DNA of 64,000 nt from Undaria pinnatifida. Taxonomy: Eukaryota > Sar > Phaeophyceae > Laminariales > Alariaceae. The stretch spans positions 10,796,213 to 10,860,212 of the forward strand of contig JABAKD010000012.1 in NCBI GenBank assembly GCA_012845835.1. Reading direction: 5' to 3'. The notes under the pieces are model-generated. The model was not told where the DNA came from and made no database searches. It was given only the letters and a program-made list of their open reading frames with translations. Positions 1-58,209 of this stretch are shown here, piece after piece. Made by a program: the position numbers and the translations under genes. The first letter of the stretch is position 1; the number at the start of each line of letters is the position of its first letter.

Positions 1-75
1 TACGGCCGGGAGGGAGCTGGTTTCAAAACCAGCGATTTTGTTGAACAAAAGTTGGCGGGGGGCTAACCTAGGACG
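1..75 (+). mobile_element. MITE family B, right end
   Basis: The window opens inside a family B element: GGGAGCTGGTTTCAAAACC, then GGGGGGCTA, as in complete copies at 2933-3182 and 41442-41694. The left part is outside the window. Confidence 0.7.
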
Positions 76-109
76 ACTTCTCGAGAGCCAACCCGCGCTC
101 GCCCCTCAC

Positions 110-47520
<47,411 letters not shown>

Positions 47521-49830
47521 GTCGAGCGGGATGGGCTAAGTATCTCTGGCACTCGAACGCCGATTCTTGTGTTCAGCAACAGTTTACGACTGGCTGCGTA
47601 CGAGCTTTGTACGAGGATACTCCCGTACTCGGCTGGGTGCACTCGAATTCCCGCAGAAAATTGATTCTTGTAGAAAAAAACCGTTACATATGGCAATTGC
47701 GCCGCAGTTCGAACTGGCACAAAAAACGTCGTACGAGGATCGAGCATGCGGATTCGTACGAGGATACGAGGCACGAGGGCAGAAATCCCAGCAGAGATAT
47801 GTTTGCCCATTTTGCTAGCCAGATCATGTCTTCGAGGGTATGTCATTACTCCTGATTCCTGATTACACATGAGGCGCCCAAGCCGGTTCCTCGCGTTCTC
47901 TCGTTCTTGCCTGTTGCTGCTGCTCTCCGGACTGTCGTCCTTGGTTTCTGCTTTCTGCCCCCGCAAAAAAATTATTCAAGGGTTTGTTGGGCTCTTTAAA
48001 GTCGGACTCTCAAATCCAGAATCTATGGCGCCGCATCTATACAAGAACACCAACAACAGTAAAATCGTCCTGTTGACCCCCTATAATAGCACGTAGCACT
48101 CAAGCAAGGGATCCATCATCAACCCGTCTGGGTCTTTCATGAGGGCATACACCCCCCCCAGTAGCTCGCGCTATCGAAGTATCACGTCCAGCTTGGGAGC
48201 ATGAGTCGCGACGTATCCCTCGATCTTATGTTAATATGTCTGTTGTATCGTGGTATATCTGTGGCGTCTTGTTAATGTGTACCAGGTACCCGGTACAACA
48301 CAGCTTCCACACGAAACCCAGGTAGGTAGACCCTAACGACCAAAAACAACGTACGAGTACGGCGGTATGCGTAAATCGGTAGATACTTTATTTCACGTCG
48401 GCGTATGACTATCGCAATGGTTATATTTCATTGAAGCACCGTGCCTATACCGTGGCATTGCGACATGTACGTCGTGTCGAGTGAACCGTACGTGCCATAT
48501 GTCATAACAGGTGTATATGCACGATAATATACAAAGGCCCTTGCATGTGCGGTATAGGCCGAGGGGTAAACGAAGGGTGGATATCTGTGACCCCTGCTCG
48601 TCCAAATATTTCAAATTTGAACGGGTCATTGAGCGTGTAGCAGAATCCCGCGACTCGAGCCGGAAACTAATGTTGATGTGACCAAAACCAAACTACCAGG
48701 TACGAGTATCAATCATGAAGTCGCCAAGTACGTGGGTGTGCGTACGTGTAACCAGGTATCTTACACGGGTAGTACACATATATCGTAGTCGTGAAGACAT
48801 TATCTGCCAGGTATATAGACTACTGAAGCAACGGATGTATGCCGACGAGTCACTTGAAGAGACAGGATCGATATCTCTCTATGCACGCACATATACTCTC
48901 CTGTTTTTTTTTCTTTCCACATTTTAATGCCCCCCTGTTGCTTTTCTTATTAGTAGGGTTTTTAGCAGGTACCAGTATGTGTTCTAGGCAACTAAATCCA
49001 AGGATACCCCGGCGAGCAACTTGAAGAGACAGAACCGATGGCTCTATGCATGCACATACATTCGCCTGGTTCCCCTTCCTCGCTTTCTTACACTGCCCTC
49101 CTCTTCGTTTTTTGAACCGCTACTACCCTGGTACGTGTTTTTGGCAGCTAAATCCAAGTTGTTGTGAATACTTTTAATAGACTCAACCTCTTGGTGCACA
49201 CATCATGCAAGCGCGTGAATCGCCCCCCCCCCACCCCCTCCGTGTTGTTGGTTGGGAACGGCGCCGTAACACATGCCAACCACTACGCGAGCTAGACAAC
49301 CAGAGGGTATCCTATCTTTGTTTTTTTGGTGGTCACCATGATGGTTGTTGTCAAGGAATGAGTGCGGGTACTAGTCCGTTCGACCACTTGCAAAAGGTTA
49401 ACCGATTGTGTATACCCAAACTAAGCCTTACAACACTCGAGTTAGATAATATTGTGCGTGGTGGAGAATCCTAGCTGCGCACAAGGGGAATGGTCGCATC
49501 ACGTAGTATGGCAAGGCACTCACGAGGCGGTTACAAACACCCCTTTCTGTCTCTGGAGTGGCCTTACGAGAAAACAAAGTAACTCGTTGGCGCTGTCATC
49601 CATAAACAAGAAAGTAGGCACAAGGTGCCGAAGTCCGTCTTATGAGCGGTTCTTGGAAGGTTGTAGTTCACCCTACATTCGACTCGCCGAACACCACACG
49701 GCGCTTCGCGCTTGGTGCAAGCAATGTCTGCCTAGTGGGTAAAAACCCGACGTGCTCCGTCCCCGCATAGTAGGGATGGGAATGTGTCATGGTCATACGA
49801 CTACGGCCATGCACAAACGGAGAACACCCT
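47521..49830. other. Intergenic, no gene supported
   Basis: Upstream of the CFAP74-like start. A plus-strand ORF at 47869-48096 (75 codons) begins with a signal-peptide-like hydrophobic run (CLLLLLSGLSSLVSA) but has no other support. A 49000 block (CGAGCAACTTGAAGAGACAG) repeats part of 48845-48870. Confidence 0.5.
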
Positions 49831-49945
49831 CCCCCCCTCCGCTCCCTCCTCTACCTCCTCCTCCACCTCCTCCTCCTGCTCCCTCTTCTCCTCCACCTCC
49901 TCTTCCTCCTCTTCCTCGTCCCCCTCCTCTGCTTCCTCCCGATGG
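49830..49945. repeat. CCTCCT-rich simple repeat
   Basis: A pyrimidine-only tract of CCTCCT, CTTCCT and TCCACC words, polypurine on the other strand. Confidence 0.85.
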
Positions 49946-50149
49946 GTGCTTTCCGTTGACATCCCCAGCGTGCTACAGTAAGCACGTACGCATCACCGAC
50001 GCATGCATAGCTTAAAAAGACAGTCTTTTCAACCAATTTGTGTGGGACCCACGCTGAGGCATTTCATCAGAAGAAACGACCAACCTGACGTGTTAATCCC
50101 TGTCCTCGACGGCGTCGATTTCATGTAAAGGCGGTGATTACTATGTGTA

Positions 50150-51215
50150 AGCCCGTGGACGACCCATTGGCGACCCATGGGTCACTTCCAAAACTTCATG
50201 GGTGATCCATGAGCAGGCACTACCGAACTATGAGTGACCCATGTAATGGATAACCCATGCTCAGGGTCGGCTTGCTCGCGTGGCCCACCTTATGCGTGAA
50301 CCTTGGTTGCTCGGTGACAGCGGGTAAGAAGAGAAGTCCCAGTGTTGATCATAATTAATGTACTACATTATCGTGGCGTGCATCCGAGTATATTGCCATA
50401 ATCAAGGCATGTGAGTCAAGATCGGCCAGAAGACGCCCACGAAGAACAATACTGAAATAAAGGGGCGCATCACATCGGAATAAACCCAATACTAAGCATA
50501 CCATAGAAGGCATGTTTCCAGCGGGGTGGCTGACATTCTGACGACAACCATCATCCACTAGAATGCAATCATTTTCCAATACCAAAGAATCCTATCATGC
50601 CCGTACATTCGTGAATCATGCGTCACAACTTCATAGATTACACGAACATACTGCTCATCAGGCAGGCTGCAAGTACTAGATATTTCACCATATGGGCGAC
50701 CCACGGTCCAGCACTATCAAGCCACGGGTGACTCATGGGCGACCGATGAGACTGCACTCCAAACCCATGGGCGACCCAGGGGCGACGACCCATGGGGCAG
50801 CACTATATTCCCGTGGGCGACCACAGGGCAGCACAGTAAACCCGTGGGTGACCCGTGGGCGACCCATGGAGCCGTTTTACAAAATCTACGGGCGTTCCAT
50901 GGCCGACCTATGGGCCAACACGACAAACTCATGGATGAACAATGGGTCGCCCATGGGTCAACCACAGCGACTTTGTAGTACCTATCCATGGATCACTCAT
51001 GGGTTCGTGGTACGGACCCTCGGGTTGGCCATTGCCCGGGTCGGCCATCAGTCGCCAATGGGTCGCCATTATTGGTAGTTCCGGCCCATGGGTCGCCCAT
51101 GGGTCGCCCATGGGTCGCCCATGGGTCGCCTATGGGTTGCGCGTGGGTTACCATTGACTTGTTGGTGCTGGCCCATGGGTCGGACCAAGGCTATACCGTA
51201 GTAGGGGCTATGGTT
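50150..51215. repeat. CCCATGGG array, inverted halves
   Basis: Dozens of ACCCATGGGCGACCC-like words. The left part (50690-50900) mainly reads GGGCGACCCATGG and the right part (51060-51180) reads GGGTCGCCCATGG, its complement. The motif itself is palindromic. No real gene; open frames there are artefacts. Confidence 0.8.
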
Positions 51216-52054
51216 TTTTCCGGGGCCTTTCTTTGCAGTGGCTCGGGGTTTCACTCGAGCGAGTGACCCCCCTGTTACCTACGCGGTCTAAAGCTTTCGG
51301 ACCGTTTTCATTTTCCGAAACAGTCCGTGCAGGACGATATATCCAACAACGTTTCGGCTAATAATATCTTCTGTACAAGTTCTCGACGGATTGCATGATG
51401 ACTGGACGACCACAGTCGTGATCGCCAGGGCAGGGTAACCAAATATTGTTGGATAAAAATACGTAAATAAGCTACTCTAAAATCAAGTAAGTTACCGCTC
51501 CTCAAGTGCCATAATCATCTAGTTATCACAACATGGATATGTCGCACATTTTCGCTTCCTTTGTAAAACAGAGAACCATCACACTCAGCGATACGCGAGA
51601 GGATTTTTTTTCCCCAATCTTACTTATGTAATCATATGCGTGGGTGTCACGTATAAATACTCTTCCCTTCATGCCTCAAGTCTGGCGTTTAGCTTCGTTC
51701 TTGTGGCCATTTTTAGATATAAACAACAGCAGATTACAAGTGCACCTGGCGCATTCTGAGGTCCGTCTAAACCCGACGCAAAAACCTGTTGTGGATAAAG
51801 CATCTCGAACGCAAAAATATATCTGGCGTATTATTTTTTCCTGCTTTATTATCGTATTTATGTGTAGAGCCGACATCATCAAGGAAGAGGGGAAAAAAAA
51901 CCAACCCAGCATCATTCTGCGCCTGGACATGATGTTTTGGCTGTATTCTCAACTGTTTGATCTGATTTTCTCACCCTGGCTGAACAAAGTCGACATTTTT
52001 TTGCCGGGGGTTTCTTCGATTTTCTTTTCTGCATGGACCAATTCGCAACGGATG

Positions 52055-52155
52055 GTTGCCTACACTGCGCCAAGAAAATCGGATACAGTTACTGTAAACA
52101 GTGGTTTCGTCAGTGAGGTACAGCATCATTCGTGCGAGTGGCTCAAACCCCTTAC
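52055..52155 (-). mobile_element. MITE family E fragment
   Basis: GCCTACACTGCGCCAAGAAA, GTCAGTGAGGTACAGCATCA and GTGCGAGTGGCTCAAA match family E in reverse. Confidence 0.5.
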
Positions 52156-52189
52156 TTAGTGGAAAGAATGACGTACTCCCATTACGGTA

Positions 52190-52465
52190 CAGCCATCCCA
52201 CCGCAGGGTAGGGGTGCAGCATCGTCGATCAGTCCCTGAGGTCCTCACATACATGAGGAGCTCAATATCTCACTCGAAAAACATTTTTTGAAGCTATTCG
52301 TTCGCACAACGCGACCAATCTTCCATGCCTTCTTCGTACTAAAATATTCACTACCCGTGAAATTTCTTGCCTCATGATTAGTAACCGAAAGTTTCTCACT
52401 TGAGTGGAGCTCAATCGGACAGGCACATTATTAGTTAATCCAACAACTGCGACCCCTATCGTGGC
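52190..52465 (+). mobile_element. MITE family H, complete
   Basis: The left end GCCATCCCACCGCAGGGTAG and right end CGACCCCTATCGTGGCATGA are loosely inverted; the interior matches family H. Confidence 0.6.
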
Positions 52466-52914
52466 ATGACTCAGTAGCCACTATCACCATCACCACCATG
52501 GACCGTTATATGGACCGTCATACGACATACCAGGTAGACTGAACTTTTGACCTCAAAAGTTTCCAATAGTCGCCGGTCCTCAGCCGAGTAACTATGCCCA
52601 ATACACACGAACTAATATACACTGGTATATATTTAGTAAGCTTTTTTTTTTTTTTTTTTTTTTCATCCTCCGGCCGCGGATGGGGAAAAATAAAGCTTTA
52701 GCTCACCACACTTCCACGTATTTTCATACGCGTCGTGGGTCGATTTAACTCAGTTGCTTTCGCAGCCCAACGCTAGCTGGTCGCAGCCCAACGCTAGCTG
52801 GGATTTTATTTAGTAAGCATTATTTTAAATAGGTCAGCTGTGAGTTCGACAAATTTAGGTATCCCACGTGGACATCCGAAAGTTTTTTCAATATTATTGT
52901 AAAACTGAAATACA

Positions 52915-53108
52915 CTCTCCTCCAGCTGTGAGGTCGAAGATTTCAAAGTCGAAACTTATCTTTGCAAACTGTGTGTGATACTCCGATCATGCGTATTACT
53001 GTGTGCGTGCCCTTATTAAGGATATAGGTCGGCGACTCCCCTTGGAACTACATTGTAGCTCGCACCCGGGTCAACTGGGTCATGTTAGTCAATCTGTGCG
53101 TGGAAACT
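52915..53108 (+). repeat. Family M dispersed repeat, copy 3
   Basis: CTCCAGCTGTGAGGTCGAAG, GTGTGATACTCCGATCATGC, GATATAGGTCGGCGACTCCC. Confidence 0.7.
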
Positions 53109-53293
53109 ATAAACGCCGTTTTCGAGGGGGGCAAAATCTGACAGCTGTGGACGGAATACAGCAGCTTATCAAGCATGTCCTGTAAGTCGTAGTCTATACC
53201 CGGCGAGGGGAGGGCGGAGTTTTCAAGGGCGTAATTGCTCCAGTTATTTGATTGCAGTTGTTGTAGCCCAATAAAGTTTTATTTATCGATAAT

Positions 53294-53577
53294 GACTAAT
53301 TCTGCGATAGCCCCTCTCCCCCAAAAAACAGCGATATTTTCTTTATCGCGGAGACGTTTCGTGGCTGCTCGACGTGAGGAACGATTGCATAAAAAATACA
53401 ACATAGGTTTTCGTATTTTTTTTGCTTGTTGCAAAGGACCATCGAACGATGACGTCGGAGGGGGGGGGGGGAGGAAGGGGCACCGTGTCTCAGGAGATGC
53501 GGCCGGGAGCTGGGGTTTCGAAACCGGCGATTTCGTCAAAGAAAAATGTTGGGGGGGCTATCGTAGAACGACTCTAA
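53294..53577 (+). mobile_element. MITE family B, complete
   Basis: GACTAATTCTGCGATAGCCC and GGGGGGCTATCGTAGAACGA, with CATCGAACGATGACGTCGGA and GCCGGGAGCTGGGGTTTCGA inside. Confidence 0.85.
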
Positions 53578-53897
53578 TATTTCGTGAAATTGGTATATTT
53601 GCAGATACTATGGTTGTTTTATTTGCGGGATGGGAAAATCAATTGCTTCATGCTCTAAATCCAAGACAATAACTCGTTCCCAATTTCGAGGGCGACGATG
53701 CATCGTTACGTATTTCTTGCGAATATCTTCGACGAGATGCTCATTAGCGCTGGTGATCAACCCACGGGGGAATCCATCTGAATCCTGCTGACCTTTCGAC
53801 CCTGCTCTCAAAGTCGGCTGTTGTTGTGCTGCGGGGCATGTGGGGCACAGAGCTCCTCGACTGAGGGGTGCTTAGCTTTTTTTATATCTTGATAGGA

Positions 53898-54150
53898 GAG
53901 GCGTGCTACGACAGAGGTAGCAGTTTTCGTCGGAAATGGGTTTTGAACGACGGGGCTCCTTAACCCAAAATCGTCGGACAAAATAAAAACAATGTTGCAT
54001 GATTCTCGTCGTGTACCCCAGGCATGGGATTTCGGTAGAAGTTTCGGTTTTCTCCAAGTCTAAGTCAGTTTTTGCCTTCGAGAGGTCTTAAGCTCCTAAA
54101 TTGAGGGAACCTCGGAAAAATACTGATCCACTTCTATCGTACCACGCGTC
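53898..54150 (+). mobile_element. MITE family A, complete
   Basis: GAGGCGTGCTACGACAGAGG and CTTCTATCGTACCACGCGTC, with ACGGGGCTCCTTAACCCAAA and GAGGTCTTAAGCTCCTAAAT. Confidence 0.85.
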
Positions 54151-54504
54151 CATACTCCCCCGCAGAACGCGTTTGACCATTGCGACAGCGTCGTCGTCAT
54201 CACCAGCGCCACCAGCATCCTTTGCCATCCATAATACCACACGTAGGCGCATGTGGGGAGATAACCGCTGTTTGGCAAGGGTGTCCCAGGAGACGGCACT
54301 TTGACCCCATGACCGACGGCAATTTTCCGACAACTTTCCTTGACTGGCGGCAAAATACTAGGATTCAGAGTCTGGAAAGATCGATTTGACACCCTTGACC
54401 GCTGGATGCTTTCCCTTGGCTGACCGTCCCCTGGCATCTGTGCTGCTTCTTGTGAACAACAACAACAACAACGAGGAGAGGGCAAGGTGAATTGTACCAC
54501 AAAT

Positions 54505-54612
54505 GACGCGTGCTACAAGAAGAGATACTACCACCTTTCTTTTTCGATCAAACAACTTTTCGGAATGGCGGGGAGCCCCCTCCTCAACCCAGCATTGATT
54601 GTCGGAATTTCA
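54505..54612 (+). mobile_element. MITE family A fragment
   Basis: GACGCGTGCTACAAGAAGAG, then AACTTTTCGGAATGGCGGGG and GATTGTCGGAATTTCAT; only the left half remains. Confidence 0.55.
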
Positions 54613-54654
54613 TTCTTGATTGCGACCAATCAATGCTAAGGTGGCGGGGTCTTT

Positions 54655-54917
54655 TTTTTCAGTGGCTCGGTGTCACTCCCGCGAGTGACAACCCTTGTTC
54701 CTGGCGGTGACGGTGACAGTGTTTCTTTTCTTTCGAGTCGCTGTTTAACATTCTCGGTATTGATACGAAAAGGGGTGGTTAGCTCCTACGCTGCACCAAA
54801 AAAATCGCCGGTCGGGTTTATTTCAGTGAGGTACAGAGTCACTTACGCGATATTGGTAGTGAACACCAGGACTAGGTGGTGAACATCCGGGGTACCCCGC
54901 TACCGTAGCCTTGATCT
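54655..54917 (-). mobile_element. MITE family E
   Basis: CAGTGGCTCGGTGTCACTCC, TCAGTGAGGTACAGAGTCAC and the terminus GCTACCGTAGCCTTGATC. Confidence 0.75.
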
Positions 54918-54960
54918 TACAGCAGTATACTAATGTTTTTATTTACCGAAGTCATGTCAT

Positions 54961-55190
54961 GGACGCGTGCTACGATAGATGTGTACTACTTTTTTTGCTT
55001 AGGTTCTTCACCTTAAGAGCTTAAGACACCGAAACTGGTAACGGATGAAAAACGCCATGGCCTAGGTACACAACACGAGAACCATGCGAGAAATGGGCCT
55101 ATTATCTACGATTTTGGGTTAAGGAGCAATAGCCGTCATTCAGAAAACATTTCGGACGAAAAACTGCTACCTCTATAGTAGCACGCCTCC
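54961..55190 (-). mobile_element. MITE family A
   Basis: GGACGCGTGCTACGATAGAT and CCTCTATAGTAGCACGCCTC bound reversed family A landmarks. Confidence 0.8.
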
Positions 55191-55529
55191 ACGGGTTTGG
55201 TCATCGGGTTGCACTTTCAGTTTGCCATATATATCGCAAACAACATTTTGGGTGAAGTATTCAATAGAGTATATCAAGCCACCAACCTCAGAAGGCAAAT
55301 ACAACAATGATCGCTGCACCGCTACTCTGTGGCATGTATCATATGTGTCCTATTGGCAAGGGGATGAGCCGGGTGGGATGTACTAGGTATGAGAACATGT
55401 ACCCCTGTACCCCGAGGAAAACATCAACTTCTTGGGGGGGGGGGGAGGGGGTCTAGGTAGTTTCAGGCGCCAGGTGAAATAACACGATAAAAAAAAGGGG
55501 TTATTACGGGTTAGGTCGTTTCTCGTGGA

Positions 55530-55745
55530 TCTCGGGTCCGGTCGGGTCGGGTCGGGTCGGGTCAGGTTAGGGCGATCCGACCCAACCCGTGAGACATAAA
55601 GACTTCCTGACGTAGCTCGACCCGACCCCTCCGACCAACGAGATTTCGAATACTACGTCCTGACCCGACCCGATTCGACCCGACTCGACCCGCGAGATCG
55701 TGAAAACCTCCTAACTAAACCGACCCGCTGGTTGGGTTGTGACTC
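55530..55745. repeat. GGGTC / GACCC inverted simple repeat
   Basis: A left arm of GGTCGGGTCGGGTCGGGTC and a right arm of CGACCCGACCCGATTCGACC face each other across about 100 bp. Confidence 0.75.
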
Positions 55746-55785
55746 ATAAAACACTCCGACTTGTGAGCACTTGGTGGGTGCGTTG

Positions 55786-56046
55786 GACGCGTGCTACGAT
55801 AGAGAGGTGCACCACTTTTTTTCTAATACTACCCCTCAATTTAGGGGAGCTTAAGACCTCTCCCAAAAACTGATTTGGAGATGAATAGAACCGCTATGAT
55901 ACCGGATGATAAATCCCATGGCCTATTAATAGGTACACAACGAGAATCATCCAAAAATAATGCCTATTTCCGACGATTGTTGGGTTAAGGAGCCCCGTCA
56001 TTCAGAAACCATTTTCGCCAAAAAAAGGTATACCTCTGTCGTAAAT
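55786..56046 (-). mobile_element. MITE family A
   Basis: GACGCGTGCTACGATAGAGA at the left; GGGTTAAGGAGCCCCGTCAT and ACCTCTGTCGTAA at the right, where the last bases are lost. Confidence 0.8.
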
Positions 56047-56224
56047 GGACAAGCCCTCCTCTGGGTACGACACATTCAATATCGTTGGCACGGTCCACCC
56101 CACGTACACGGCGCACCAGAACACGGTACCAATCAGTATCATGATCACGCGAATAAAGAAGAAAACAGAGTAAACGGTAACGAAATGCTCGGCGGGCGGC
56201 AGGAACAAACAGTTAATCCATGGC

Positions 56225-56440
56225 TGTGGCTACCACAAATACCACCACTACCACCACTACCACTATCTATGCCACCAACACCAGCAACACCAACACCACC
56301 AACACCTACATCAACACCACCACCAACGCCAACATCAGCCCCAACACCACCAACACCACCATCACCACCAAGACCAACACCAACCCCAACACCACCAACA
56401 CCACCAACACCGTCACCGCCATCACTACTACCGCGAAATG
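56225..56440. repeat. (ACC/ACA)n CAC-rich repeat
   Basis: ACCACC, AACACC and CATCACC words throughout. Open frames here encode only Pro/Thr/Asn runs. Confidence 0.85.
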
Positions 56441-56609
56441 ATATTTGAATGACATGCTCTTGCCTTGCTCCTCTTCTTGCCCCAATCCACGCTTCAACCT
56501 CGGGAAGGAACGGACGTCTCCCCGCGAGAATGATCCCACAATATGTGGAAGACCAAGGCTAACGCACGGTGTTTTAGTAGATAGAGGGGGTGTTATGATG
56601 ATGTTACGA

Positions 56610-56855
56610 TATACCCCCGTTTTCGACTACATACAGGATTTGAGCCACTCAAACGAGTGATTCTGTGCACCTCACAGACGAAAATACGTTGTTTGTTCGG
56701 CGATTTGCTTTGCGCGGCGTAGCTAACGATTTCATGGAGGTTTCACATCGCGAAGCTATGACAACACGTTCGCTTAAGACCGCAAAAGAGCAGGAGGATC
56801 ACTCGCGGGAGTGGCCCCGAGCGACTGCAAAGCCAAAAACCAAAAACCGATTCTT
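56610..56855 (+). mobile_element. MITE family E, ends degraded
   Basis: TTTGAGCCACTCAAACGAGT, GATTCTGTGCACCTCACAGA, CACTCGCGGGAGTGGCCCCG. Confidence 0.65.
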
Positions 56856-56865
56856 GAGTTATCCC

Positions 56866-56975
56866 ACGATAGGAGTTGCCGTTGTTGGATTAACTAATAA
56901 TGTACCTGTCCGAACGAGCTCCTCAAGATGAGTGAGGAAGTACCGGTTAGTCATTGATCAAGCAATCTCACGAGA

Positions 56976-57006
<31 letters not shown>

Positions 57007-57182
57007 GGACTACACTACAGCAGTAAGTAAGGCATAGAGGCTTGGTCGAGGTTGCACGAACGAACGCCTTCCAAGTCATTTTTTCGGGTGATGATGGTGA
57101 GATATCCAGCTACCCTCACGTGAAGAGCTCAGAAACTTTCTTGTAGAATCTGCTGCACCCCTACCCTACGGCGGGATGGCTT
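56866..57182 (-). mobile_element. MITE family H with (AT)n insert
   Basis: ATCCCACGATAGGAGTTGCC at the left and CTGCTGCACCCCTACCCTAC at the right. A 28-bp AT run lies at 56976-57003. Confidence 0.65.
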
Positions 57183-57299
57183 CCACACCAATAGTGACTC
57201 TCCCTACCGTAGCCTTGGTGGTAGTAGAAAATTATTCAAGGCAACGTCGGTACTTGCCAGTCAGGCAAAAATGCCGATTACTCGACTACTCACGCCATA

Positions 57300-57872
57300 C
57301 TATACGGCGGGCGGGGTTTCCCCGCTATGACTACCGGGCTTGAGCGACTCGCGCGAGTGACTCGGTACCTCACCGCGACGAAAACAATTTTTTGCGAGCT
57401 TTTTGGCTCATCTCATCGTTTAAACTAAGACGCGTGCTACAATAAAGGGTATCACTTTTCGTCATTTTTTTTCTGGATGTGACGGGGCTACCTTAACCCA
57501 ACATCGTCGGGAAATATTATAGGTATTTTTTTTTTTTGCGTGATATTCTCGTTGTCTACCTAGGCCATGGGATTTTTCACCCGGTGTAGCATTTTTGGTT
57601 CGCTCCAAATCGGTTCTTGGGAGAGGGCTTTAGCTCCCAACCAAGTGGAGGAAACCTCAGAAAAAGCGTGGTGCACCTCTGTATCGTAGCACGCGCCCGT
57701 AGGTTATCATTCCATCGCGGATTGACATCATCGTAATAATAAAGCCACCAAGAAGACGACGTCAGACCGCAAGGGAACAACGAGGGGTTGCTCGCGTGAG
57801 TGATCCCCCGAGCCACTGTGAAAAATGGGCCCCACAAAGAAGGGACCCCCCCTACCGTAGCTTTGGTCAAAA
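57300..57872 (+). mobile_element. MITE family E split by MITE A
   Basis: The left half (57300-57428: GAGCGACTCGCGCGAGTGAC, GTACCTCACCGCGACGAAAA) and right half (57698-57872: GTTGCTCGCGTGAGTGATCC, CCCTACCGTAGCTTTGGTC) flank a complete family A. Confidence 0.8.
57429..57697 (+). mobile_element. MITE family A inside family E
   Basis: GACGCGTGCTACAATAAAGG at the left, CACCTCTGTATCGTAGCACG at the right, all internal landmarks present. Confidence 0.85.
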
Positions 57873-58200
57873 CAATAAAAATAATCAAAATAATCAAACC
57901 AAAATAATCAAAATAATCCAAATAACCATTATAATCAAAATAATCAAAATAATTAAAATAATCAAACCAAGATAACCAAACCAAAATAATCAAAATATAA
58001 TAATCAAACCAAATAATCAAAATAATCAAACCAAAAAAATAAAACCAACATAGTAAATTACAAGTACCGGCAACGCAGCTTGCAAAGACGAGTAGTGACC
58101 CGAAATTTGTCGAACTCACCGCTGACGTCCTTGAAATATTCATATAAAACCAAAATAACCAAAACAATAAAAAAATCAGCTAAAATAATCAAACCAAAAG
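57873..58200. repeat. (AATAATCAA)n-like tract
   Basis: Runs of AATAATCAAA and ACCAAAATAATC, interrupted at 58058-58145 by the block shared with 6565-6655. Confidence 0.8.
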
Positions 58201-58209
58201 GAATCCTGT

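Noticed and set aside
49752-50036. Proline-rich ORF
   Set aside because: It is a CCTCCT simple repeat without flanking conserved sequence.
50692-51266. Overlapping ORFs on both strands in the CCCATGGG region
   Set aside because: The open frames follow from the repeated 12-13-bp word; composition is not coding-like.
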